Below, piece after piece: positions 9,201-19,059 of a stretch of DNA of 24,727 nucleotides. This stretch comes from Euprymna scolopes. Taxonomy: Eukaryota > Mollusca > Cephalopoda > Sepiida > Sepiolidae. The translations under genes were made by a program, and so were the position numbers. Where the stretch lies: positions 93,627,510-93,652,236 of the forward strand of contig CM044495.1 in the NCBI GenBank assembly GCA_024364805.1. Direction: 5' to 3'. The notes under the pieces are model-generated. The model did no database searches, was not told the DNA's origin, and saw only the letters and a list, made by a program, of their open reading frames with translations. Position 1 is the first letter of the stretch, and the number at the start of each line of letters is the position of its first letter.

Positions 9201-10058
9201 CGAGATGCCTTCAATAAGTTTCCAGACTTTTTTTCGTATGGCCACTTTTATTGATAGTACACACATGAAACTCTAGTCCCATTCGAAGTAATCTCCTCCA
9301 GATGCAATGCACTTCTTGTATCGTTCCAACAACTTGTGGAAAGTTGAAAGTCGTCTTGTGTGAGCATGTCAATGACCCTCGTCACTGTCTCTTTCATCTC
9401 AATTTTCTCATAACGAAAGCATCTAAGGTTTTCGTTGAGCTTAGGAAATAACAAAAAAGTCACAGGGAGCAAAGTCTGAACTATAGAGAGGGTGGGGGAC
9501 TGTCTTGAGCCTCATCTTGGGACAAATTTCACGCAAATCTTCCACATCTTCCGTTCTTCGCGAATAATTGTGTGTACAGTTCCCACACTGACATCAAACT
9601 TATTTTCTCTAATAGATACATGACGGTCCTTATCCATAAATCTATTTATTTGATTAATCAACTGTGGTGTTCTGATTCTTTACTCCTCCCACACCCCTCA
9701 TCATCCATCTGCCACTCAAAACTTATGCTCGATATATGCAAAATGGTCCAAAAGCAGTCTGAAGCATTCTATGCGTTTCTTTGATATTTTTCCAAGTTTA
9801 AAACAGAATTTTATTACATATCGTTCCTCTAAAGTGTTCTCACGTCCAGATTGCATTTTTGAAATTTACCAACTGTGACAATCAGACTTTAGTAGAGTGT
9901 ATTCTTATTCCTGTTGTAGCTGTTCATTTGAACTTGAAATCATAAAAATTGGACAGTTAACTCATAAGATGTATAGTAATAAGACACTGATTTTCAAGAG
10001 TCCACAGCAATTTTAAATGCCTGTACAAAATGTCTGAAAACTTATTGAAGGTACCTCG
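9201..10058 (-). mobile_element. mariner element 1, internally deleted, both TIRs present
   Basis: The ends are inverted repeats: CGAGATGCCTTCAATAAG at the left matches CGAGGTACCTTCAATAAG read inward from the right, with similarity continuing for about 28-30 bp. The dinucleotide TA flanks both ends (9199-9200 and 10059-10060), the Tc1/mariner target duplication. Length is 858 bp against about 1.3 kb for a full mariner. The transposase remnant is on the - strand. The gap falls inside the transposase, so this is a classic internal-deletion derivative that could once have been moved in trans. Confidence 0.9.
9273..9856 (-). pseudogene. mariner 1 transposase remnant
   Basis: The start codon is at 9854-9856. 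The - strand then gives MQSGRENTLEERYVIKFCF and KLGKIS, ETHRMLQTAFG, FEWQMDDEGCGRS (helix-turn-helix region 1), then DKDRHVSIREN, KFDVSVGTVHTII and REERKMWKICVKFVPR (second DNA-binding region). The text then jumps near 9521-9526 to MRLKTVPHPLYSSDFAPCDF, which holds the third catalytic aspartate (normally YSPDLAP), and ends LNENLRCFRYEKIEMKE, then YKKCIASGGDYFEWD and stop (9273-9275). About 150 residues with the first two catalytic aspartates are missing. There are also one stop and several frame changes, so no active enzyme. Confidence 0.88.
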
Positions 10059-10165
10059 TATGTATTAAACAGTACGATAAACTGGACACTCAAATATTAA
10101 TTGTATAACTGGTCTAAAGTGAAAAATTCGAGAATCACTAATCTCTCTATACTTATCCATGTATC

Positions 10166-10300
10166 TTTTTTTTTTGCATAGGCATCACTACTTATCAAGG
10201 CTAAGAGGCCACTCGAGGATAAGGATTAAAGAGTGTACAGTAGAAATGGGACAATATAGTAATCGTTAGTAATGAAAATTCGGTAAATTTGTTAACTTAT
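10166..10300 (-). mobile_element. LINE family A, copy 3, 3' end only
   Basis: A T-run at about 10166 (poly(A) on the - strand) is followed by CACTCGAGGATAAGGATTAA at about 10212-10231. The same block stands at the same distance from the T-run in family A copies at 6605 and 16548. Similarity fades to the right. This looks like a short, heavily 5'-truncated insertion. The right edge is approximate. Confidence 0.5.
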
Positions 10301-11529
10301 ATGGAACGTTTCCAATCTTTCCCATCTTCATGCCATTGGACAATACCTGTTCGGAGAAAGTGCGGTTGATAATTGCGCAACCCTTGATACCCTATAGATT
10401 CCTTCTGCAAGAATCATTATATGGTATATCAGTTTTCTCTGGAGACTTAAAGGAGGCCAACAATAATTTATAATTTAAAAAAATTTATCCGTTTACTTCA
10501 AACAGCAGCCCTGTCTAATAATATTTATTTATGAAAATTAGATGTGTCTTTTAGTAACAGAAGGTCCTTGTTGCAATTTTTTTTACATAATTGTACTGGA
10601 TATGATCACAAATATTTTTATAGCCAGGGGCGATAATAACGAACCAATCAGGTGTCAGAATGGCTGTATAAAATATACTTAACCCCCTTTGAATTTTTCG
10701 GTTACAGCTTTTCGTCTTAAGATGAGACGAGAGCCACTGCTGGCCTTGACTACCATTCTTTCTAATTCAAATCTACTCTGACCAAATTAATGCTGTTAAT
10801 TTTTGCCTGCATTTAATATTTACCATTGGAGAATATTCTTTTCTACACGATAGAATTTCTTTTGCCACCACTTTTTGAGTCATTTTTCTATTTCAAGAAT
10901 TGGTCTTCTAGTCCTTATAACATAACCGCTTTTCTAATTCTCATTTACAATCACTCAATCTAATAATACTAAATCAACAATGACAACAGTATATATAAAA
11001 TAAGGTTTATTAGAGGCAGTGAACTATAAATTAAAATAAATAACGGAAAAATACTTTAATCTACAAATAACTGGTTCATATACTATAAGAATAATAGCTA
11101 GTATTTATGATTTAAATACAGTTTCGGGTTTATGCCTCTACGGCTCTCGCGTATATAGCGTAAGGTAACGAGGTCCAATTTTCACAAATTGTACGCATTA
11201 TATTAGGCCGTATTTCGACAATCCAAGTAATCTATTGAGTCTGGTTAATCAGTGTAGACATTGAGCTGTACATATCCCGAAAGAAAATAATCTAATTGAA
11301 TTATATTGCATGAACAAAGTGGCCAGCTAATATATCCATTTCGTGAAAATATTCGTTCATCAAATGTTTAAAATTATTTCCAAAATAAATTTCCACAATT
11401 TTCAAACGCTGATCGAGTGTCAGTCTCTTCTAGATGACTTGTCAACTCAAGTTGAACCAACAATAACCGATAGTTGCCAAATCTGCAATTAAAAAATAGA
11501 ATTTAATATTCGGCGCATTTAAAAACACC
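10301..11529. other. AT-rich spacer, nothing recognised
   Basis: No ORF above background, RNA gene or transposon end seen on either strand. Confidence 0.6.
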
Positions 11530-11530
11530 G

Positions 11531-11562
<32 letters not shown>
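11530..11562. repeat. (TATC)n microsatellite
   Basis: About eight TATC units followed by a T-rich tail. Confidence 0.95.
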
Positions 11563-11563
<1 letters not shown>

Positions 11564-11818
11564 TTTCTTCTACATATTTAAGTATACTTGTTGGAATTTT
11601 ATTGACCAGTATATATACTTGAGGCAAGAAACATTACTTCATTGAGCTTGTTATTTTAAACAATTTGGACGATATTATTATAAGGGGTTAAAATGCTTAA
11701 AAATATATATTTTTCATAAAAAAACTGGAATAGTGAATTAATTAATACAGAATAAATGTATAAATGTGATACTCATGACTGAAAAAACATATTTTTAACA
11801 ATTACGTAAATGAATTAA

Positions 11819-11819
<1 letters not shown>

Positions 11820-11900
<81 letters not shown>

Positions 11901-11901
11901 T
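11820..11901. repeat. (AT)n(GT)n compound microsatellite
   Basis: About 28 AT units pass directly into about 12 GT units with no interruption. Confidence 0.97.
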
Positions 11902-13243
11902 ACATGACAGAAACATTCCTGTGAAAGTATATTAAAATGAAAAAAATATAGATAGTAGTTTCAACAATAAACTTAATTATACCCAATGTGTGATTATCTT
12001 CACTCGATAAACAATTTGGGACGCTAAAAACGGCCATTGTTTTCTTTGTTATCTTCGGTTTTATATCGTTTAGTTTATATTAGAATTATTAAAATAAGTA
12101 ATATGCAAAAATGTAAGGAAAAAAGGAAATACGGAAAAGAAGGATTCGTAAAATGCTGATGCCCCAAAAGTAGAAGGCATTTATAGTTTTGCATATTTTA
12201 AACGCCCCCCCCCCCAAAAAAAATAACATACCTTTAATAGCACAATTCCACCCTTGCCCTCGTGGGGATGCAAGTGAATATAATTTTTTAATCTATTCTA
12301 TTTTTGTAAAACATAATTATAAAATTTACTTAGTATATTAATTTCAACATTCATCGGAAAATTATCAAGAAATTATTTGTGTATTTTATTAGTTTAAATG
12401 AAAAAAGTAAAACATTTAAGCGGAACGATTTTTTTAAAAAATTGTAACGCAAACCAATTAAAAATATTTTCGGTTTTATTTATATTCGTTTTGTTTATGT
12501 TAGGAGTGTAGAAAAATAAAATCTATTTAAAAATAAATAAAATAAGAAAGAAGATGCCGAAAATTAAACTGTATGGCCTGATGAGGTCTCTAGTAGTAAC
12601 TAGCTGACCGAAAATGCTCATGAGTGTGTAGCAATATATTATTGCTTTTGTAAAAACAAATAGAAAATATATCTTACTCTATTTCGGTCTTGAGCACTCT
12701 TGTATAAACCTCGTTAAACTTCATTGGTAGTTTACCTCTGAAAATATTAACCGTGTAATGTATATATGAAAGACATTTTGTGTGTGCGTGTGAGTGTGTG
12801 CGTGCGCGTGTGAGTGTGTGTGTCTGACAGTTCGTTTCGTATGGACTCCGAAATGGATGGGCCGATTATTTATTTGCTTTTTGACATTTTACACAAATGT
12901 ACTTTATATGTCTGGGGATGTTCTTGGATAGGGTTTTTGCCAAAATGCCTCCGATAAGTATCTTTTGAAAATCTTTAAAAAGAAACACATAAGCTAAATA
13001 AGGATTTTTGAAATCTTGGAGTTTGTTTTTTGGTTGTGTTCGTAAAACATTAACCGATGTAGATTGTAGAGAATGTATGTTTTGAGATTGATATAAACAA
13101 TTGTTGGACTTAAACTGTCATTTTAAAACTAATTCGGAACATTTACTAAATCACACACACACACACACACTTATATAGTGTATGTACGTTCGATATTATA
13201 GAGAAATATGACTAGACAATCAATGACTAGAAAATTAGAAATC
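11902..13243. other. AT-rich spacer with short microsatellites
   Basis: No gene recognised. It holds a C-run followed by an A-run at about 12205-12223, a degenerate TG/CG tract at about 12778-12825 and a CA tract at 13152-13170. Confidence 0.6.
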
Positions 13244-13871
13244 TTAGAGAGAAATATGATTAGACAATCGAGAAAAGAAAAAGAGAAACTGTGTAATAAA
13301 AGAAGGGGTGTGGTGAAGTGAGAGATATGGGAAGGAAGAGGAAGGTGACTTGGAGAAGGTTCGTGGGACAGATAGAGAAACAGATAAAGTGTGAGAAAGA
13401 TGAGGTATTGGGGAAGAGCAGAGCGCGTTTGGCTTGCTACTTTTTCCAGCAATTTTCATCTTATTGATACGAAAGCCTGCAAGTGAACGCCGGCGTCCTG
13501 CTTCTCTCTCAACCACCCCATCCTTATTTTCCAGCCTATCTGCATCATGTCTTACACAGGCACCGTTTCTGAGATCCAAAATCTTATTTGCTTTTTTTTT
13601 CTCCATTTTATTTTCATTTTTTGTTGTTCATTTCTTTTGGGTCGGCACCGGATTTCCACAGGTGTTGACGACGCAACCTTACATCAACGAAATACAAACT
13701 TTTGAGAAAACGGTTAATTATTTTACGCGTGGGGCCTTTTCAATTCCCAATCACGTGTGTCAGGAATGGTTATCGGCGGGCCATGAGGAGGCGGCAAGAA
13801 ACATGAGTAAAGGTCTGAGACAGAGATGCGGAGGAAGGGTGCGGGTCGAGGCTGATGATAATGGATGCTAG
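13244..13871. other. two opposed unassigned open frames, GC-richer segment
   Basis: The - strand is open for 120 codons (13244-13606) and the + strand for 145 codons (13434-13871). The - product starts charged (MEKKKANKILDLRNGAC, then many Arg, Glu and Asp) and ends Ser/Pro/Phe-rich. The + product starts Leu/Ser/Phe-rich and ends with a mixed, protein-like stretch (NHVCQEWLSAGHEEAARNMS). A pyrimidine-rich stretch ending TTTCCACAG at about 13652-13660 could be a 3' splice site for the + reading. Left of it the + strand is purine-rich. I recognise no family. One of the two may be an exon or a decayed repeat ORF. Chance is possible, since much of the overlap is low-complexity. Confidence 0.2.
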
Positions 13872-15400
13872 GCGAAAAAGAAAAGAAAATGAGGTGATGT
13901 TGAAGACGAAAGAAGAAGAAGCGTTTCAAGTAACGATTTGCGAATGAAAAATATAGAAATACACCCTGCGTATTGAATCGATTAATTGATTAATTAATAT
14001 GAGAAAAAGAAAGATTCGTAGAAAAACGGGGTGTCTTTACCGAGACAATAAAATAATAAAAACAAAGCAATTAAAATAATAAGAAGAGATACGTGAGTGG
14101 CCTAATTGATACGGGTGCAGCCTATAAAATGGTTCAGGTCGGGTTCAAACCACGAGGTTTTAGAAAGGCCTGTGGCTTGCAGAAGTTTAGTAATATCTTG
14201 GTGATACCCGAGGCCAACTTCTCAATTGTATGTCTCAAATACTCAAGTATAAGTCCTAGTACGTGATGGGGTGACGGTAGCTAAGTGGATGTTCAATTAA
14301 TTGTATATAATGACTTCCTATTTACACGCTCTCTCACTCATAATGGCATATTTAGACACAAAATTGATTTGTAATGTGAGGAAAATCCAGCTCCTCAAAA
14401 TGAGGCACCCTAAGCCTCAGTGTAGAAAGAATTCCCCGTTATTGAATCGAACAGATACTACACTTTGCTCCTAATCAGAAGGCCAAGCATCGTTTACAAT
14501 AGACTTTCAACACAAATAACTCAAGAAGAGTTTATTTGCCATAAAATATACACATATATACTTTCTATGGGGTTAAGATATGCATTGTGTCTCCCTTATC
14601 GAGGCATTTTTTTTGTCTTGATGATATGTGGACGCAAATCGTCGAGCGTTCCTTAAGTGAGTTTGTGTCAAACGCAATGAGGTGATTACTGTTAGAATGA
14701 TTAATAAATGAACAGCCGTTCCACATATCCTGTCATATTGTGATATTCTTATTTGATCAAGTGACATGTTTCCACATCCATGCACATGGTCAATATATTG
14801 TACTTTCACATCTGAAGATCTTGGCCCACTCGATATGAAATGTGAAGCCGAGGAGGAAATTAAAAGTTGCCATTAAACCATTTGGTGAGATTTCGATGCC
14901 ACTGAGCAGTAACCTCAAACATATACAGAAAAGAAAAATTGCGAAAGATTGTAAATATGTAATTTGAGAGAGCTTTGCTCTATTATTTAACTGGAAATTG
15001 GCTGGTATATCATCAAACATTGGTTCGCTTTTATTTGCCTGCCTCACAGCATATCAAACCGTTTTTGTGTTAACACAGATATTAATTGAATGAATAATAA
15101 AACATAAAATATATTGGAAACGATACGTTGATGCCGCATGATTGAAAGTGAAACCTCCTGCTAAGGAGGGGTTGGTTATTTCGTCGGGGCAAGACATATG
15201 TGAATTAGCAGATTTTATTTAAGTACTTATCAAAGGCAGCACTAGGGCTATTTTTTGCAGAGAGGTGTCGCCGCCATCCACTTACAATGCTTGGTATTAT
15301 TATCTAATACTGGCCAAGCTGAACATTGCTTAATTTCAAACACCCTACGAGAACCGACGTGTTAAAGTGAATGTAATTTTCACAACTTTTTGTTCAATTA
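13872..15400. other. spacer, no recognised gene
   Basis: Open frames of 60-85 codons occur (14573-14809 and 14790-15047 on the - strand, 14465-14656 on the + strand), but none resembles a family that I know. A small perfect hairpin, CCTCCT-gcta-AGGAGG, is at about 15152-15167. A/B-box-like strings near 14137 and 14275 are in the wrong order for a tRNA or SINE. Confidence 0.5.
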
Positions 15401-16283
15401 CAGGGTGGAACGATCAGCGTCACCCTAAAAAAAACGACACCACAGCTTTATTTTAAAACTTTTATTGAAAAAAATAAATTCAAGTAACTTGATTATGTAG
15501 TAGAGCTGACATCTATTCAATATAGCGGCCTTCAGCCTCAATCATCGTCTCAACACAGGTTCGGAACTGGGAGCATGCCTTTTCCACAAGCGCTGAGCTT
15601 GGCGAATACTTGGCTGATGGCGCCGATCAGGATTGCTTTAGTGTTTTGGGAGGTCATGTTGGTGATGTTCTCGACGTATGACCAAACGAAGTAATCCAGT
15701 GGGTTCAGGTCGGGAGAAGAAGGAAGGCAGTGAAAGAAGAGTACAAAGTCGTAACAGTTCTTCTGAAGCCAACCTCGGGTCTCTTTGGACTTGTCGAACG
15801 GCGCCGAGTCCTGTTGCGACACACAGAGTCTACCAGCGACCACCTGATTGTACCAGGGTATCACCACACTCTTCAGTACATACACGTACACTTTGGTGTT
15901 TATTTTCAAGCTGACTTCGAAGATGTGAGGTAGCATGATGTGACATTCGCTTGAAACCACACCAAAGACCATAACCGTGACCGGCAACTTTGTTTTCATC
16001 ACCCCGAGCACGTCCCTGTTATTCGTGGCAAACCAGCGATTCATTTTGAGGGTGCTGGAAATGGTCCTGTTGGATTGGTAAAGAGCAATCTACGATATCA
16101 CTCGTTGAATATTGTGTCACTTTTAGACATGAGAGAAGTCTCCTATTGCTCTTTGGATTTGTACACAACTGACCAACTAATTGATGGTCTGCAAAAAAAA
16201 AAAGAAAGGGAAACCAGTCTTCATAAAACGGAAATGAAATCATGTAGTCTTTTCTAGTGCGACAATTTTATCGTTCCACACTG
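15401..16283 (-). mobile_element. mariner-like element 2, internally deleted, both TIRs present
   Basis: The left end CAGGGTGGAACGATCA matches CAGTGTGGAACGATAA read inward from the right end. TA flanks both ends (15399-15400 and 16284-16285). Length is 883 bp, short for the family. The TIR sequence and the transposase differ clearly from mariner 1, so this is a separate lineage, not a second copy. Confidence 0.88.
15512..16180 (-). pseudogene. mariner-like element 2 transposase remnant
   Basis: The central readable frame (15550-16044) gives MNRWFATNNRDVLGVMKTK, LPVTVMVFGVVSSE, HIMLPHIFEV and VVIPWYNQVVAG. The second catalytic Asp follows in QQDSAP, then WLQKNCYDFV, and the third Asp in SSPDLNPLDYFVW. 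By count, 32 residues lie between these two Asp residues. The C-terminal end continues in another frame to IEAEGRYIE and stop (15512-15514). Upstream, NRRLLSCLKVTQ and then TSDIVD recall the region before the first catalytic Asp. The N-terminal helix-turn-helix part is largely missing, which accounts for the short length. Frame changes and the deletion make it dead. Confidence 0.85.
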
Positions 16284-16547
16284 TAATCTTAATGGATTGT
16301 TTAACTATTGATATTATGGCCGAATAGTAAATAAACCAAAAATATTTAATGTGACAAAAACATACAAACCGAACTGTTTGACGATATGAGCTTTTTTCTT
16401 TCTGGTCTTTAATGTCTAACACATAATTGCTAATGTAAACGATTTATCAATTAGTTTACCAATCGAGTCTATCATATTTAATTACGTATTAATTCCACTG
16501 AGAACGGTATGAACTAGCACGCGCTTTCCAATTATGGGTAAACTACC

Positions 16548-17105
16548 ATTTTTTTTTTTACTTATAAGACAAAAAAACACTCGAAGATAAGGATTAATGT
16601 GATGAATGGATTCTCAGTTGAATGACGAGATTATGAGAAAATTGGGAATAAACAAAACTTGATTACTGATGAGGAGAGTGTATGACAAGTATTTTTGATA
16701 ATGAAATTAAAAAAGACCATATTGTAGTTAGTAAGAAAGTATTCGTGTCATGGATAGAAAATTCTTGGAAAAATCTGTTTAAGTAAATTCTATTTGATGT
16801 TAGACACAGAAGAAGTAAAGAAAAGTCTTTGAACTTATGGCAAGGAGATGAGTGCTTGTTGTGAATGTATTACAGGAAGGAACCAGAAATTTTCGCCCAG
16901 TCGAGCACTTTCCATGGAAATAATGATAGACTAGAGAAAGATTAGCCAAGGGGCTGTCCAGAACAAAACGGATAAAGTCAATTTCAAAGTCGATTTTGAA
17001 CTCTGTCAAAACAAGAAAGAAGTTTCTGGGCAGCACCTCGAATGAAATCTCAGCAGTATGGCATCTTAGGACGTTTCGAACTGTTGTATAAACGGAATAT
17101 TTCAT
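16548..17105 (-). mobile_element. LINE family A, copy 4, C-terminal and 3' UTR part
   Basis: On the - strand the frame at 16800-17105 contains SPLANLSLVYHYFHGKCS and LVPSCNTFTTSTHLLAIS, the tail that follows the RT in family A (remembered form NVASLSLLYRYFHGKCS). The 3' UTR follows at lower coordinates and shares with copy 2 a block around 16660-16700 (CTTGATTACT) and another around 16740-16790. It also has the terminal block CACTCGAAGATAAGGATTAA (about 16578-16597) before the T-run at about 16550. The copy is 5'-truncated. The upstream limit near 17105 is uncertain. Confidence 0.7.
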
Positions 17106-17170
17106 CCAGGTGTCATATACATATTTTCGATTAATCGTATATAATTGATCGTTTAAATATGGATTCTAAT

Positions 17171-17310
17171 ACGGGATCAAATAACACCAAAATGTCGTAA
17201 AACAAATGAAATAACACCAAAAATATGTCGTAAAACAGACCAAATAACACCAAAAGATGTCGTAAAGCAGATAAAATAACACCAAAAGATATGTCGTAAA
17301 GCACATGAAA
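17171..17310. repeat. 30-33-bp minisatellite, about 4.5 copies
   Basis: The core ATAACACCAAAA begins at 17181, 17211, 17244 and 17276, each followed by ATGTCGTAAA. Unit length varies between 30 and 33 bp by small indels. The tract lies just beyond the 5' side of LINE family A copy 4. The Phe/Leu-rich - strand frames across it are repeat artefacts. Confidence 0.93.
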
Positions 17311-17973
17311 CCAAAATATCTGACGAGGTATCACCCTCTTGATGATTATGGAATGTGGAACGATTCGTTATTTTGATTGATTTGTCTGTTTTACACAAAT
17401 TTTATCATCAAAATTTGTACTGACAAACGTGAATGATCTACCTTATTGCGTTCATGAATAAAATTAACTTTTCCAATGATGATAAATTGGGTTTTATTAA
17501 ATATTATATTTATATTTTTTAATAAGATTTTTATCAACTTTCTAAACGAATGCATCATTATTAATATTATCACCTTGTCCTTTCACACAAAGTCTTGAAA
17601 TTATTCGAGTCGTTAAGAAATGTAAGAAAATGTAACGATGTATAAACTTAAAATTAAAAACATATCGCAATACATGGGTAAATTGTGGCTCCTCTTGTTA
17701 TTAGACAAGGAAAAAAGTAACCGTAATACGAAATTAATTCGTCCCATGAAAGGATATGTAACGCAGTGAACGTCTATCTTAAAACTAGTACATAATAATA
17801 CTGATGTAAGTTTCAATAAACTATCAAATAAAGAATTCGTACGAAAACTACAAATCACCTAAAGAAACATTTTCGGCAAAACACCAAATACCAATAAGTT
17901 ATAAAAATAAAATCTACCTATGCACAGAACACTGTAACTGACGCATACCTATTGAGTCTCCCGTCTATATCTG
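17311..17973. other. AT-rich spacer, no recognised gene
   Basis: Several 60-80-codon frames on the - strand, all Ile/Lys/Asn/Phe-rich as expected of AT-rich random DNA. Nothing else seen. Confidence 0.55.
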
Positions 17974-18373
17974 TGACGTCAAGTAAAGATTGTGCCGAGC
18001 ATCAAAAAGCCTAAATTCTGGGCGTTAACAGTTTTGAAAATGTCAATTCAGACCGCCATGTTGTCTGGCCCAATCTGTGGTTCATCCGGCTGCCAAATAC
18101 TCACTTCATTCTTAGCTGACGCTGTTGCCATTACTGCCATACAAAACACGCCTAAACGAATTTTATCCCCCCTACTCTCCTAGCCGCTGCTATTTACCCA
18201 TGGTTTCTGCTTGACTAAGATCATCGTTATTTTCTGATTGAATACATTTCGAATACAATTTGTTTCTGCCCTTTGACGCCAAAACGGCAAAAACGAATTC
18301 ATAAGATCGACATTTTCTTTTGCTGCATTCAAATTACCGCTTTCTTCTTTTGTCTTTAACGACTTTTCCCGCC
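17974..18373 (-). promoter_or_regulatory. promoter-like motif cluster with possible short first exon
   Basis: Three sites typical of animal promoters fall within 400 bp: TTTCCCGCC (E2F-type, 18365-18373), AACATGGCGGTC on the - strand (YY1-like, 18051-18062) and TGACGTCA (CRE, 17974-17981). On the - strand an ATG at 18138-18140 opens 12 codons (MAVMATASAKNE), and at 18104 a GTGAGT reads like a splice donor. This could be a first coding exon of a host gene running leftwards, but such short motifs arise by chance and no next exon is seen. Confidence 0.2.
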
Positions 18374-18963
18374 CTAATTCTCTTTAAAATGCACACATTC
18401 TGTTTCTTTCTCTTTGTCGATATTTATATTTCATGCATTGGAATGTTCCAACCAGATGCTGTCTGATTATGGTTGGAAATTGAATGACAGCAAATCTGCT
18501 CCTTCAGACTCATAGACTTCGTAATCACGTGTGCATTGGAGAGTCTCAAATCTTTTTCGAATTTCTTATTCATGCAATTCAAATTTCTTCTTCTTTAAGC
18601 AACATTTCAAATGCAACAACTATTATCAATTATGACCTCAGCATTTTCATATTCTTAACTTTTCTTTGCAACTAAAACACGTATGATTTCTCATGTTCTT
18701 TTTTCTTTATTGTAATACAATCTGAAGAAGCTGTCTCCAGTTAAGTTATAACAATAATCTAATAAGTTACATCTCCGTCGAGCGTTACTAAGCAGGTCAT
18801 TAACTTTTATTATTAATGGGAGTAGGTTCCGATTTAGGCCGGGTTCATAATATTCTACAAGAGGCTCGGACCCTCAAATTGACCAAAGGCATAAAAGAAA
18901 ATACACAGCCACCGTATGGGCCTTTGATAAAGAGCTATCGTAGCGTATATATTATATCGGAGT
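18374..18963. other. AT-rich spacer, no recognised gene
   Basis: Nothing recognised. A 91-codon + frame starting at 18816 runs into the TCTG/TC microsatellite and takes most of its length from it. Confidence 0.55.
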
Positions 18964-18990
18964 TTCTCTCTCACTGTCTCTCTCTCTGTC

Positions 18991-19056
<66 letters not shown>
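18964..19056. repeat. (TC)n(TCTG)n(TC)n compound microsatellite
   Basis: TC units, then TCTG tetranucleotides, then TC units again. The Ser/Leu/Cys and Arg/Glu frames over it are artefacts. Confidence 0.96.

Positions 19057-19059
<3 letters not shown>

Noticed and set aside
14100-14310. tRNA-derived SINE
   Set aside because: A B-box-like GGTTCAAACCA (about 14137) lies upstream, not downstream, of an A-box-like TAGCTAAGTGG (about 14278), and no cloverleaf can be drawn.
15678-15933. + strand ORFs of 67-78 codons
   Set aside because: They are antisense to the mariner 2 transposase remnant.
17131-17398. Phe/Leu-rich - strand ORFs
   Set aside because: They come from the 30-33-bp minisatellite.
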